DNA of 64,000 bases from Prorocentrum cordatum (GCA_963575745.1 CAUYUJ010000154.1:1-64000), one strand, 5' to 3'. Counted from the stretch's first letter, positions 9,483 through 20,236 are shown. Numbers and translations: made by a program. Notes: a model not told the origin generated them from the letters alone.

Positions 9483-9692
9483 GTGGGGGGAGGAGGGAGG
9501 AGGGGGGAGGAGGAGGAGGGGGAGGAGGAGGAGGAGGAGGAGGAGGAGGAGGAGGAGGAGGAGGAGGAGGAGGAGGAGGAGGAGGACGAGGAGGAGGAGG
9601 AGGAGGAGGAGGGGGAGGAGGGGGAGGAGGAGGAGGAGGGGGCGGAGGAGGAGGAGGAGGAGGAGGAGGAGGAGGAGGGGGGGGAAGAGCAT
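9483..9692. repeat. GGA microsatellite
   Basis: Nearly uninterrupted (GGA)n with a few C or G substitutions. Confidence 0.97.
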
Positions 9693-10139
9693 CGACAGGG
9701 AATCAGCCACACATCGACGGTGGGCCCCCGACAATTGGCGAGTCCCACCGTGGCCTGGGCGGGGTGGGGCTGTCGGGCCCCCCTCTCTCGGCGTTCAGTA
9801 TGCGATCGGGGGCAACGATTGGAGATCCCCACGTCCAGCTCACAATTCAGGCCATGAGAGAAACGATTGACTGCTGATGCCGCGCAGAGCGTAACATGAA
9901 CGATGCCTTTCCCGCTTCCCTTGTCTCTCTGGTCGCTGCTCTTGAATGTTTCATTGACCCGTGCATCACTGCAGGATGTTTGACGCAGCACTCTCAGGAG
10001 AGGGGTGAACCAGCGTTTTGCTCGACAACAAAGTCAATGTTGACTTAAACAGCAATTTCTTCGAGATTGTCACTTTACTCTGGTCAAGCCTGCACCCCCT
10101 AACCCTGCCTTTTGGTGCATCTCTGGGGAACATCTTTTG

Positions 10140-10270
10140 TCCCATCGCGCCAGCCATCCGTGTCGCATCCATGTCGAATCCGTGTCGAACACGTCGAAAC
10201 GGCCAAATCTGTGTCGAATCCGTGGCGAATCCACGCCAAGACAGCGCCGAGTCCGCATCGAGCCAACGTC
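10140..10270. repeat. Short TGTCGAATCCGTG-type tandem repeats
   Basis: Four to six imperfect copies of GTGTCGAATCC alternate with ACGCC spacers. Confidence 0.6.
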
Positions 10271-10800
10271 GGGAGCAGGACAAGGTACATGTTCTCGAGA
10301 CCGACGAGGTCCCCTTGTGATGCAACGTAACCTGCCCCCGAGAGAGGAGGGACGCATGTTGACATACGAATGCGATACGTCTTCCTTGGAGGCGTGCGTC
10401 CGACCTGGACAAATACTATGACCATCTTGTGGTTCACCGTTTCCCGAGCGAAACGGCCAAACAACGCCCGCCACGGACCTTACGCTATACGATTTCTCGG
10501 CGCGAACGTCGCCACTGGGGGACGACGCACACACGGCAAATGCTGGGAACTCAGACCCCCCCCCACCAAAAATGTCATCTCTGAGGGGCGCATGATTCAC
10601 TTCCGCCACCTTCCGCCGACTGTCCGCCAACTTCGCCGACGGCGGAGGCGGCTTCTGTTTGCCTCCGCCGACCTTCCACCGCCTTCCGCCGAAGAACAGA
10701 TGACAACTCCTCCGATCCTCGAAGGCGAAGCCCATTTTCGGAACGCTCCGCAATGTACTGGCACGCTTGGGCGACGCCGACGAGGGGCTCCGAACAAAAT

Positions 10801-10972
10801 GAAGGGGCCCAGGGACACACACACACATAACACGCACAAGTCCCATTACTCCCCACAGTTTCCACTACTTTCTGAGCCCTCGTCTTCCCCCCCCCACTCC
10901 CCGTAATTTTGTTAATTTTGTTTCCTGGGAGTCGACGATTCCTTTGTGTCGGCGTGTCTTCCCCATCCTGAC
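10801..10972 (+). repeat. Family J repeat
   Basis: It starts GAAGGGGCCCAGGGACAC and ends in a pyrimidine-rich GTGTCTTCCCCATCCTGAC. The middle contains CTTCCCCCCCCCACTCCCC and GGGAGTCGACGATTC. Confidence 0.8.
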
Positions 10973-10980
10973 CAATAGGA

Positions 10981-11511
10981 CTACCACGAAATGTTCTTAG
11001 AACCGAGAAATGTGCTAAGAAGAAAAAACGCTCTTAACACATAAGCCCGATGTGTTAAAGCAAAAAAGTATCGGCCAGACATGGTAGAAAAACATGTCGT
11101 GGAAACCACAAGAGGTTCTTAGAACACTCTTTGGTGGACCTAGAACTATAGGCGAGCCAGGACGCTTCGCTACTGCTTGAAGAGTGGGGCCGACCGCGCC
11201 CTGGGTCGCCCGAGGTAGGCCGGTGGTCGGTGGGCCGGCCAGGGGGGAGGGGGTCCACCAGGGACCTCGGAGGTGCAGCGTCGGGGGCCCACCCCGTAAC
11301 TCGGCAGGGGTGATGTCAAGCTGTGGCGAAGCGTCCCGGCTCGCCTGCAGGCCTGCCAAAGAATGTTCCAACAACCTGTAGTGGTTTCCACGAAGAGTTC
11401 TTAGAACATTTTTGTCTGGCACTGTCTTGTCTTAACGCATCGGGTTTATGTTCTAAGAACATTGTTTCTGTTCTTAGAACAAGTCTGGGTTCGAAGAACA
11501 TGTCGTGGTAG
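10981..11511. mobile_element. Family O foldback element, ~200-bp inverted repeats
   Basis: Arms about 10981-11183 and 11325-11511 are long imperfect inverted copies starting CTACCACGAAATGTTCTTAG and ending AACATGTCGTGGTAG. They are rich in TGTTCTAAGAACA-type palindromes. A ~140-bp GC-rich spacer lies between. One arm end recurs as a truncated copy at 44283-44365. No coding. Confidence 0.8.
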
Positions 11512-11653
11512 GACTATAGGAATGCCAAGACGGTCGGTCCCTGCTCAATGATGGCGTCTCGGCCCTCGACGCGAACCCGGCTCTGGGCCCGTGGCAACGA
11601 TGGCCCTCGCGAATCCCAGCGATCTAAATCCCGGAGGTCATGAGGCGTGGCTT

Positions 11654-11813
11654 GGCGGCGCGCAAGATGGGGTAGGGGGAGGGGGGAAGGCTTCTTAGAG
11701 GCACCCTGCTTCTTAGAAGGCCTCGGACTTACGTCTATAGAGAAGGCCCGCCCGCGCCTTCTAAGAACCAGGGGTGCTTCTAAGAAGCCCTCCCCTCTCC
11801 CCCCTCTGCGCGT
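11654..11813. mobile_element. Family K element
   Basis: GGCGGCGCGC and GGGAGGGGGGAAGGCTTCTT at the left are mirrored by AAGAAGCCCTCCCC and GCGCG at the right, with CTTCTTAGAAG motifs inside. Confidence 0.65.
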
Positions 11814-12070
11814 GGCTGAGTGGCCCCCGAAGGCACCAAACGAACTCGGCCAGGAAACACCCGGCCCGGCTGAGCTCGGCCAGCCGTAGTCGGCCGGCTG
11901 ATCTCGACCAAGCTGAGCTCGGCCAGGCGGAATCCGGCCCGGGCAGAGCTCGGCCTGGCCGGACTCAGCTGGTCGAGTTCGGCCAGGCCGAGCGTCGCCC
12001 TTCCCAGTCTCTCCCCTCGCCATCGCTCGGACGTCACTTCCCCGAGCACGTGCCTAATTCGCGCGCACAT
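11814..12070. repeat. Degenerate CTCGGCCAGGC repeats
   Basis: At least seven irregular GAGCTCGGCCAG units at 11845-11995. Confidence 0.6.
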
Positions 12071-12119
12071 GTTTCACATGATGCTTCAAGATGCTCTTCG
12101 ATGGTCCTTGCCGAGAAGC

Positions 12120-12622
12120 AGGGCGGGGAGGAGGAGGAGGAGGGGAAGGAGGAGGAGGAGGACGGGGAGGAGGAGGAGGAGGAGGAGGATGAGGAGGAGG
12201 AGGGGGAGGAGGAGGAGGGGGGGGTGAGGAGGAGGAGGAGGAGGAGTAGGAGGAGGAGGCCGAACCCCGACTTGACCGACAGCCGCCGCCGCCGCGGGCG
12301 TCGTCGCTGCCCGTGGCGCTCGTCGTGGGCGCCTCTCACTGCGGGGGGGCGCCGCTGGGCACGGGCGCCGCCGCAGCAGCCGCTGGGCCCCGGCGCCAGC
12401 TGCCTGAAGGCTCCTCCTCCTCCTCCTCCGGCGCATCCTCCTCTCCTCCTCCTCCTCCTCCTCCTCCTCCTCCTCCTCCTCCTCCTCCTCCTCCTCCTCC
12501 TCGAACTCCCGTCCTCCTCCTCCTCTCCTCCTCCTCCTCCTCCTCCCTTCCTCCTCCTCCTCCTCACTCCTCCTCTCATTCTCTCTTCCTCCTCATTCTC
12601 CCTCTTTTTTCTCCCCCTCCTC

Positions 12623-12654
<32 letters not shown>

Positions 12655-13060
12655 TCCTCCTCCTCCTCCTCCTCCTCCTCCCCGTCCTCCTCCTCCTCCT
12701 CCTCATTCTCCTCCTCCCCGCCCTGCTTCGTCCTGCGGCTCTGCGGCTCGGCCCTCGTTCCTCCTCCACCTCCGCCGCCTCGTTCTCTTCGCCTTCCCCG
12801 CTCCCTCATCCTTCCCTCCTTAACTCCTCCTCCTTCCTCCCCCTCCTCCTCGTCCTCCTCCTCCTCCTCCTCTCTTCCTCCTCCTCCTCCTCCATGTCTC
12901 TCCTCCCCATTCATCTGCCTCCTCCTTCTCCTCCCCGTCCTTCTCCTCCTCCGTCCTCCTCCTCCTCCTCACTTCCCCTCCCGGCTTCCAATATACATTC
13001 TTCCTCCTCCTCCTCCACCACCTCCTCTTCCTCTTCCTTGCTATTTACCACCTCTCCCCA
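12120..13060. repeat. GGA block then CTC blocks
   Basis: (GGA)n at 12120-12258 and (CTC)n at 12412-12560, 12610-12720 and 12815-13035, with opposite purine strands on either side of a GC-rich spacer. All long frames here are triplet artefacts. Confidence 0.95.
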
Positions 13061-13099
13061 TTCTCATCCTGCCTCCACCCTTCCTCCTTCGGGGCCTGC

Positions 13100-13395
13100 A
13101 CAACTACACAACATGAATACTATTCCCCTCGTTTCCCCGACCCTGTCTGGAAAGTCCCAGCCCCCCCTCCGCGCACGGCTTGTGACACACAGGATTGGGC
13201 CAAATTGTTGATCCCCGAGTTCAGGTGTCCCGACCCGCCCATTCAGTATACCGCGGCCACCAGATCCCCAGGTCCACCGCGTGTCCCCGACACGCCCGCC
13301 TCGCGCCGACCCGCCCGCTCTGCATGCCGTGGCCGCCAGATCCCCAGCTCCACCGAGGGTCCCCGCGCCTTCGACGAACGCGACAGAACCCGACA
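13100..13395. repeat. Degenerate GACCCGCCC / GTGGCCGCCAGATCCCCAG duplication
   Basis: Two imperfect ~70-bp copies of the CGCGGCCACCAGATCCCCAG theme at about 13225 and 13325. Confidence 0.55.
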
Positions 13396-13760
13396 TAATT
13401 GAACATCACATAACAGAACAGAGCCTAGCACACCATGTCAGGACATCACATAACGCAACACATCATGCCATACAGTGTCAAAAGTGCTGAGCACAGCATG
13501 TTGCAACATAACGGAGCATTCGGAACGGAGTATACCATTGCACATCATACCATACCAACCAATATCATGGCTGGCAAATCGGTCAAATGACTTACGATAC
13601 TAGAACATAGGCCGACACTCCAGATCATAGCGCAGTACAACATAATAATTCATCCCATGGCATAACGAAGCATACACATCATGGCAAACCACCGCAACGC
13701 ATAACATAGCACAGCACATCATACCAGAACATATCATATCACCACATACCATGACTGAGC
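13396..13760. repeat. Degenerate CATAACATCACA-type simple repeat
   Basis: AT-richer sequence of irregular ACATCACATAAC, CATAACGCA and CATCATACCA words; no gene. Confidence 0.65.
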
Positions 13761-15905
13761 GTAGCATAATATACGAGGGCGCGCCGCTGGATGACCCCAG
13801 GGGGGGGGGGGGGGCAACCCCCCTCCCCCCTTTCCCTGATCCGTCGTCGGGGAAATCCCCCCCCCTTCCCGCCCTTTTCCCGATCCGTCGTCGGGGATCA
13901 CCCCCCCCCCCCGCTTTCCCAGTCCGTCGTCGGGGAATCCCCCCCCTTCCCCCCCTTTTTCAAAAAGCGGGGAAGGGGGTTCCGAACCCTCCCCCCCCTC
14001 CCCCCTATGGCCGCCAAATTCGAGCCCCCACACCCTTTCGCCACGGCGCCCGGCCTCTGGAACCCGACCCCGACCACCCCTGACACTAATCCTCACCCCT
14101 AGTAACCCAACCCCCAACCCGAATCAAACCCTAGCCCTAGAAAGCACTCACTGCTCATTACGCACCACTCACTACCCACAACTCTCTACTCGCAACTCAC
14201 TACACACTTCTCACTACCCACTACTCCCGACTCACAATTTTGTACAGACTCACTACCCACTGCCCACTACTCACTACTCCCTACTCCCTACTCCCTACTC
14301 ACTACTCACTACAAACTACTCACTACTCACTATCCACTACTCAATACTCACTACCCATTAAACACAACTCACAACCCACTACTCACTCACCACAAGGCAC
14401 TACTCACTAACCACTATCCACTAGTCACTACTCACACTTCACTACTCTCTACTCACTGCCCACAACTCACTACTCACTATCCACTACTCGCTACTCCCTA
14501 CTCCTTTCACAGTACTCACTACTCACTCCTCGCTGACCCCCAACGCCCTACTCGGTACCCGATACGCATTATTACATACCCACTATTCACCACTCACTAC
14601 GCTCCTACTATTCACTACCCACTACATCCTACTCCCTACTCACTACTCCCAACGCACTACTCACTACCCACTATCTAGTACTAAATACTGACTACTCACT
14701 AAACACTACTCACTACTCACTAAGCACTACCCACTACCCACTATCCACTACTGGGTTCTCACAGTTCACTACTCACTGCGCACTGCCCACAACTCACTAC
14801 TCACGATCCGCTACTCGCAACCGCATACGACATATTCACTACCCACTTCGCACTACTCGCTACTCACTACTCTCCACTCCCTACCCACGAACCACTAGTC
14901 GCAAGTCGCTACTTCCTACTCACTAATCACAACTCAATCCTCACTACTCAGTACCTACAAATTTCTACCTGCAGCTACCTACTCACTACCCACTTCTCAA
15001 TACCCACGTCTCGCTTCTCACTACCCACTACTCACGACTCCCTACTCACGACTGACTACTCACTACTCGCTACTCACTACTCGCTACTCCCTACCCGCTT
15101 CGCACTACTCTACTCCTACTGACTATTCACTACTGACTCCTGACTACTCCCTCCTCACTACTCACTACTCACAAAACCATACTCGCTACTCACTACTCAC
15201 TATTCGCTACTCCCTACTCGCGACTCCCTACTCGCTACTCGCTACTCGCTACACACTACGTACTACTCACTACTGTTTACTCACTGCGCACTACTCGCTA
15301 CTGACTACTCAATCCTCGCTATTCGCTACTGTCTACTCCCTCATCCCTACTCCCTGTTTACTACTCACTATGCACTGATTTCTACACACTACTCACATTT
15401 CACTACTCACTACTCATAATTCCTTACTCTCTACTATCTTCCCACTACTCACTACCCACTACCCACTACTCACTAACCTCTAGGAACTACTCACTACCAC
15501 CACTACAATACCCACCATTCACTACTCAGTACCCACGACTAACTGCGCACTACTCACTAGAAGATACCCACTACTCACCAATAGCTACTCAAAACACTCT
15601 AATCTCTACTCGCTACCCGGGAGGCCCCCTCCCCAACCTACTGTTCGGCGAAAAGGAGGGGAGGGGGGGTCGAACCCCCCCCACCCTTTTCCAGCGCCAA
15701 GGGGGGGAGGGGGGGAGGTCGGGAACCCCCCACTCCCCCTTCAAGGGGGGGAAGGGGGGGGGTCGGACCCCCCCCCGTTTGGGGGGGGAGGGGGGTCGAA
15801 AATCTCACTTCCCCTTTGAAGGGGGGGAGGGGGGGGGGGTTCTGCGAGCACATCCCCCCTTTCGTGTATTCAGGGCCATCCACTGGCGCGCTTTCATAAT
15901 ATACA
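13761..15905. mobile_element. Large inverted-repeat structure with simple-repeat core
   Basis: Left end TAATATACGAGGGCGCGCC followed by a TGGATGACCCC block is mirrored by GGGCCATCCA, GGCGCGC and TTTCATAATATA at the right. Inside each end are alternating C-runs and G-runs with short linkers (three TCCGTCGTCGGGGA units at 13840-13935; GGTCGAACCCCCC-type units at 15655-15860). The centre is the CTCACTA repeat. No frame has coding character. Confidence 0.55.
14130..15620. repeat. Degenerate CTCACTA / CCCACTA heptamer array
   Basis: About 1.5 kb of irregular ACTCACTACCCACTA words on one strand, too diverged for a fixed period. Confidence 0.9.
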
Positions 15906-16445
15906 GCAACGCCACATCGCAACGTCCACGGGAAGGCCTGTGAGGGCCTCCTTTGGGAGACTCCTGGGGTGGTTTTTGTTTTAGGATATCCCACGCGAAG
16001 GCGCTGGTTTGGAATTCGTCGCTGGATTCGCCGGATATCGCTCGACGGAAACAGAACATGCAGGGGGGGGGGTCGTCGGCGGGTTCATTACCTTGCGCGC
16101 CGGGGGTCAGGATGACGTGATTTCCGCAGAAACTTCCTCAAATGACATCCAGAAAGTCTTGTCACTTCCCCCTCTTCCTTCTCCGTTTTCTCTGCGGGGC
16201 GCCGCGCCCCACCGAATCCCACGTGGCCCCAAGAGGCGCCCAGGAAACCCCCCAGGAGGCACCCAAGAGGCCCGAGAGAGAAAGAGAGAGAGAGAGAGAG
16301 CCCCCTGAGCACCCCCAAGGTCCAAGATGGCCCGAAGAGAGCCCCAAGAGCTTCTCCCGCCCCCTCCCTCCTCCATTTCCTTCTCCTCCGCCTCCTCTTA
16401 CCAGCCTGGAACATATCCCTGTCCCTATGCTGGGCACCTCCTCAT
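15906..16445. other. No gene; short GAGA and CCAAGAGG repeats
   Basis: A (GA)n run near 16275-16300 lies within degenerate CCCAAGAGGC words. Confidence 0.5.
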
Positions 16446-16453
16446 CACGATGC

Positions 16454-16540
16454 CAATCTTAGGGATTCCCCTATTTTCTGAGGGCGAATCCCTAAGATTG
16501 TCATCGCCTTCTGGCGTGTCAATCTTAGGGATAGGGATAC
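16454..16540. repeat. Short perfect hairpin plus third copy
   Basis: CAATCTTAGGGATTC at 16454 and its exact inverted copy ending at 16500 form a 15-bp stem. A direct CAATCTTAGGGAT copy follows at 16520. Confidence 0.8.
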
Positions 16541-16689
16541 GTTCGAGGCTGGTAATCATCCTCGTCCTTTTTGTGAAGCAGGCGACGAGGCGCATGCACC
16601 CGAGGCGTCAGTGAGCGGCGGCCGCGGCCGCCGACGAGCCAAGGCAGCATCGAGACGGAGCCTCCTCAAGCGCGGCGGCGAGAGCGCCT

Positions 16690-17080
16690 CCTCCCCCCCC
16701 CTCCTCCTCCTCCTCCTCCTCCTCCTCCTCCTCCTCCTCCTCGTCCTCCTCCTCTTCCTCCTCATCCTCCTCCTCCTCCTGCGGCGCCTCCTCCTCCGGC
16801 GCACCCTCGCACCCTCCTTCTTTTCCTACTCCTCCTCCCCCTCCTCCTCCTCCTCCTCCTCCTCCTCCTCCGGCGCATCCTCCTCCCCGTCCGCCCCAGG
16901 TCCTCCATCCCCCCCTCCTCCGCCTCCGCCTTCAACACTTCCTTCCGCATCAAAAGGGTTAGGGGGGGGGGGGGGGCTTTCCGGGGAGGAGAGCCAAGGG
17001 GGGCCGAAGCCGTAAGGGAGGGATGGAGGCGCCCGGGGGGGCGAGGATCCTCCTCCTCCTCCTCCTCCTCCTTCGCGGTA
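16690..17080. repeat. CTC microsatellite blocks
   Basis: Blocks at 16690-16790, 16825-16875 and 17048-17076. Confidence 0.93.
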
Positions 17081-17212
17081 TCCTCGCCCTCGGCCTCGGT
17101 CTCGAGATCGCGTGGAGGGGCGGAGGCAATAGAGGAACAGACGGTTGGAGGGCTCGGACGAGAGAGAAGGGCAATCAGTCGGACCCAGGCCAGAAGAGCA
17201 TCCCTCAAGTAC

Positions 17213-17380
17213 ATGAGAACCTCCGCTGTCCAAAACACCCTGGACCCTGGGATCGTTCGAGGGTACACCCCCCCAGGACGCACAAGACGATCCAACAAGC
17301 ACGAAAAACGTTCGGGCACCCTCCCCGAACTGACCTCGACCTCATACGTCGGCCCGACTGTAGATGATCAGATGGACGGC
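17213..17380 (-). repeat. Family X repeat (copy 1)
   Basis: Its minus-strand reading matches 35378-35470 on the plus strand, including the conserved translated word MRSRS followed by a Cys/Trp-rich helix. The shared reading frame suggests an old coding fragment, but this is weak. Confidence 0.5.
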
Positions 17381-17492
17381 GCCGCGAAAGGCCGTGCGGT
17401 GGACGCGTCAAATGCGGCCTGGGGGGAACGCGCCCCGACAAACCCATCACGCTCGAGGGGGCCCTGGACTCCCCGCTTGCTTTGATTCTGGC

Positions 17493-17661
17493 TACACCCT
17501 GCGAAATGCTTAAGAAATCATGGGTTAAGAAATTCATAGTCTCAGGATTTGAATAAAAACCCCACATTTCCATTAAAATCTTAGGAGTTACATTGAAACA
17601 TGAAGAATAATCAAGACTCTGGCCGAAAACTTAAGTTTTCTTCAGCATCGCCTAAGGCGTA
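17493..17661. mobile_element. Family I element (copy 1)
   Basis: TACACCCTGCGAAATGCTTA at the left is mirrored by TAAGTTTTCTTCAGCATCGC and GGCGTA at the right. It is AT-rich, ~169 bp. It begins and ends with TA, consistent with a TA target. Confidence 0.85.
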
Positions 17662-18124
17662 TGTCGAGGCCGCCTTGTCTGGTGCTGGAGCGGCCCGGCC
17701 ACCCGACGAACGCTCTGGACGGATGCCTCCACAGGCTGCATATCTTGCTTGACAGGAAGTTGCCACTCCCAGCCGAGCCACACGAGACGCACAAATTCAG
17801 CATATCGCATCGTTTGGTTTTAGAGACACCTACGTAACGGCGAAATCCACCAGGAACTTCCAGCCCATCCGGAGGCAACCAAATACAACTGTTGCGTCCT
17901 CCTCTGAACCCATCCCTCCCAATTGAACCAGCCGTGTGGTGCGCAAGCAGGCAACGTGAATTGGACACCGAACCAATCACCTCAACAACAATGTCATCAA
18001 CCACGGCGACGAGACCTTGACCCGGGTCAGATAAGTGATTCTGCAGGTCAGGTGACGTGACACGGCAAACTATGTGAATGCCAATCGGGAGAGTCGCACA
18101 ACTTTTCAACTGACGGCACTGCAT
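17642..18124 (-). CDS. Hypothetical open reading frame, 160 codons
   Basis: The frame has an ATG at 18124 and an upstream in-frame stop about 13 codons before it. It is open for 160 codons in sequence of near-average GC without simple repeats, where a stop would be expected sooner by chance. The product is cysteine-rich at both ends and contains a hydrophobic acidic stretch (VAVVDDIVVEVIGSV). Its last codons run into the family I element at 17493-17661, so its C-terminus is repeat-derived. No domain was recognised. Confidence 0.2.
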   Translation of the reverse strand: MQCRQLKSCATLPIGIHIVCRVTSPDLQNHLSDPGQGLVAVVDDIVVEVIGSVSNSRCLLAHHTAGSIGRDGFRGGRNSCIWLPPDGLEVPGGFRRYVGVSKTKRCDMLNLCVSCGSAGSGNFLSSKICSLWRHPSRAFVGWPGRSSTRQGGLDIRLRRC

Positions 18125-18949
18125 AACTGAGTAGGAAATGAACGGCGAAGGACGCGGGACGAGAGTCGATGGAGGGAATTAGAACTGACAGAACGAGCAA
18201 ACATTGAAGCAGGAACACGAGAAAGAGGGTGCGGAGGCAGACGAAGATCACGTGGTAAACGAGCAAGAAGAGGACGACGGCAACGCCGGGGAGGAGGAGG
18301 AGGAGGGGGAGGAAGAGGTCAACAGGTCAGAAGGGGATACCGTGTCTGGGCATCTCCTCGCGTCGGCAGCGCCAACTTGCCCTTTCAGAGGGCCGATCTG
18401 ACCCTTCTGGGTGGGAATGACCCGAAGTCCGACGACGGCTCTGGCGCGCTGAGGCCCCCCTGGGGAGCGGCGCGTGGCGATCTCACAGCACGCCGCGCGC
18501 GCGTGTTCCGAGCGCCTCAGCCTAACTATGCGGGCGGACGGAACTGGCCATCGAGAACCGACCCCGGTCTGGAAAACGAGCGGGGGCCTGCCCCGAGACT
18601 CAGGGGGTACGGCCAACCCCGCGGCGGCGGCAGGAGCGGCGGCCAGAGAGGCGGAGAGGGTTGGGTGCTCGTCCTGGGGTCCGTCCCAGGGCCCCTCGCT
18701 CCACTCGTGCGTCCATGCTGCGGCGAACGTCCTTCGACTTGAGTCGAGTTGAAGTCGAGCTGGAGTCGAACATATCCGTTGGCTGGGCCCCAGCAAGCTC
18801 TCCGAAGCAGACATCCGGAGAGGGAGAGAGATATGGGGGAAAAAAAGCGCCGCAGCAGCATGGAGGCCCTCGCACACTTAAAGGTGCGCAGGGCACGGAG
18901 CCGGAAAAATCTACAGCTAAAAAGTTACAACGCGGCTGCACTACTGCAG
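18125..18949. other. No gene recognised
   Basis: A short GGA run at 18290-18315; otherwise GC-rich unique sequence. Confidence 0.45.
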
Positions 18950-19035
18950 GCTCGTATAGTGACGACCCTGGTGTCGGTTTCTGACGCTAAGTCAACCGCC
19001 CAAACATGGACGATCGGCGGCTTCTCGGTCGCGAT
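18950..19035. mobile_element. Family P element, partial
   Basis: TCGGTTTCTGACGCTAAGTC and GACGATCGGCGG correspond to the left third of family P. It ends at the AT microsatellite. Confidence 0.45.
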
Positions 19036-19049
19036 ACTGGGCACTACTC

Positions 19050-19110
19050 AATATATATATATATATATATACAATCCGAGACGAACTCTCTCTCTCTCTC
19101 TCACACACAC

Positions 19111-19145
<35 letters not shown>

Positions 19146-19152
19146 CATATGG
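19050..19152. repeat. AT / CT / CA microsatellite with short flanking duplication
   Basis: (AT)n, (CT)n, (CA)n and (AT)n in sequence. AATCCGAGACGAAC occurs inside and again at 19155-19168. Confidence 0.93.
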
Positions 19153-19289
19153 GATCAATCCGAGACGAACCGACACTTCCGCGACTTAGTACACTCCAGC
19201 GACACGACCCGAGCCCACCATACAACACCGCGGGCGGCAGCCTCGCCGTACGAGGCCCAGGCTCGGCCAGGGCGCAGCCTCAGCACCGC

Positions 19290-19435
19290 CTGGCGCCTTC
19301 AGAGCGGAGGTGCGCGAGCTCCAGCGAGGCGCGCGCGAGGCGGGGGCACAGCACCCGCGCAGCCGCGGCGCCTGTGGCGCCACGGGAGCGGAGGTGCGCG
19401 AGCTCCGGCGAGGCGCGCGGCCTACGCCCCTGCCC
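19290..19435. repeat. Two imperfect copies downstream of the ankyrin gene
   Basis: GAGCGGAGGTGCGCGAGCTC occurs at about 19307 and 19389 with extended similarity (~80-bp spacing). Confidence 0.7.
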
Positions 19436-20119
19436 TCAGGCCGCCCCTGGCTCCCCGCACAACATCGCTGCGACGGCCCGGTGGGCCTGGCTGGCGGCCA
19501 GCGACAGCGCCGTCTCTCCGAACACGTTGGCCTTGGCCGCGTCCGCGCCCGCGAGCAGGAGGAGCTCCACCACCGCGCCGTGGCCGAAGCGGGCCGCGGC
19601 CATCAGCGGGGTGTACTTGGCGCCCTGGCAGTTCGCATCCGCCCTGCCGCGGAGTAGCACCGCGACGGCCGCCCGCCGCCCGTGCCAGGCGGCGCGGAAC
19701 AGCGCGGTCCAGCCGCCCGAGTCGACCGCTTCCGTCCGGGCGCCCTCCGCCAGCAGCAGCGAGCAGAGGGGCGCGCAGCCGTGCCCCGCCGCCCACATCA
19801 GCGCCGTCTGGCCGTGCGTGTTGGCCTCGTGGAGCCCCGGCCCGGAGCACGCCGCCAGCACCGCGAGGGCGAGCTCGCCGTCGCACGCCGCCGCCACGCG
19901 CACGCGCTCGCACAGCGGCGCCGCCGCGCCGTCGGGCGCCCGCTGCGCGGGCGGCGCCGCCCAGCAGGACCGCGCCGCGCGCTGCAGCATGCGGTGGCTC
20001 ACCAGCCCGCGGAGCTGCCGCGACACGCAGCGGAGCTCCATCGACGCCACAGGGCCCAGGCAACCCACCACCTCGCCGCTGAGCTCCGGGGGGCACGGCG
20101 CGTCCCGCGGGCGGAGCAT
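19436..20119 (-). CDS. F-box-like / ankyrin-repeat protein, intronless, probable processed retrogene
   Basis: The frame encodes 227 residues from the ATG at 20119. It stays open upstream to a stop near 20255, but no ATG lies between, so this is the first usable start. Residues about 9-53 resemble an F-box: PPEL near the start, then L/V-rich helices and a VSRQLRGL segment. Residues about 68-100 form a degenerate ankyrin-like repeat. Clear 33-residue ankyrin repeats follow at about 101-133, 134-166 and 167-199, with a shorter last one at 200-227. They carry the usual TALMWAA, TALFRAA, TPLMAAARFGH and TALSLAA helix starts and GAD-type turns. In known families such proteins act as protein-binding scaffolds, and F-box/ankyrin proteins as ubiquitin-ligase adaptors; that role is inference here. 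The third codon position is strongly GC-rich. A relict spliced leader lies 95 bases upstream, so the copy probably arose from reverse-transcribed mRNA. Whether it is expressed cannot be seen. Confidence 0.8.
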   Translation of the reverse strand: MLRPRDAPCPPELSGEVVGCLGPVASMELRCVSRQLRGLVSHRMLQRAARSCWAAPPAQRAPDGAAAPLCERVRVAAACDGELALAVLAACSGPGLHEANTHGQTALMWAAGHGCAPLCSLLLAEGARTEAVDSGGWTALFRAAWHGRRAAVAVLLRGRADANCQGAKYTPLMAAARFGHGAVVELLLLAGADAAKANVFGETALSLAASQAHRAVAAMLCGEPGAA

Positions 20120-20214
20120 GTGCGGTGGCGCGCGGGAGGCCGGGCCTGCGAGGCCGCCCGCCGCCCTGGGCAAGCAGAGGTGGCCCGCGCGCTGCCCGCG
20201 GCCGTCGATGCCGG

Positions 20215-20236
20215 CCTGTGCCACAATGGCTACGGA
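20215..20236 (-). other. Relict dinoflagellate spliced-leader sequence
   Basis: Read on the minus strand, this stretch begins TCCGTAGCCATT and continues with TGGC and CA blocks. It matches the conserved 22-nt dinoflagellate spliced leader at 19 of 22 positions. The leader is normally added to mRNA by trans-splicing and is not encoded next to protein genes, so its presence 95 bases before the start of the ankyrin gene indicates integration of a processed cDNA. An AG dinucleotide directly precedes it and could serve as a present-day trans-splice acceptor. Confidence 0.8.

Noticed and set aside
12313-13116. Long Pro/Ser/Leu-rich frames, and similar ones at 4820-5536, 9287-9877, 11774-12823 and 30498-31490
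   Set aside because: Triplet repeats keep all frames on both strands open; no ordinary protein sequence lies within them.
14080-14140. Telomere-like AAACCCTAGCCCTAG words, and CCCTAACC near 61013
   Set aside because: Only one or two irregular units are present, inside low-complexity DNA; not an array.
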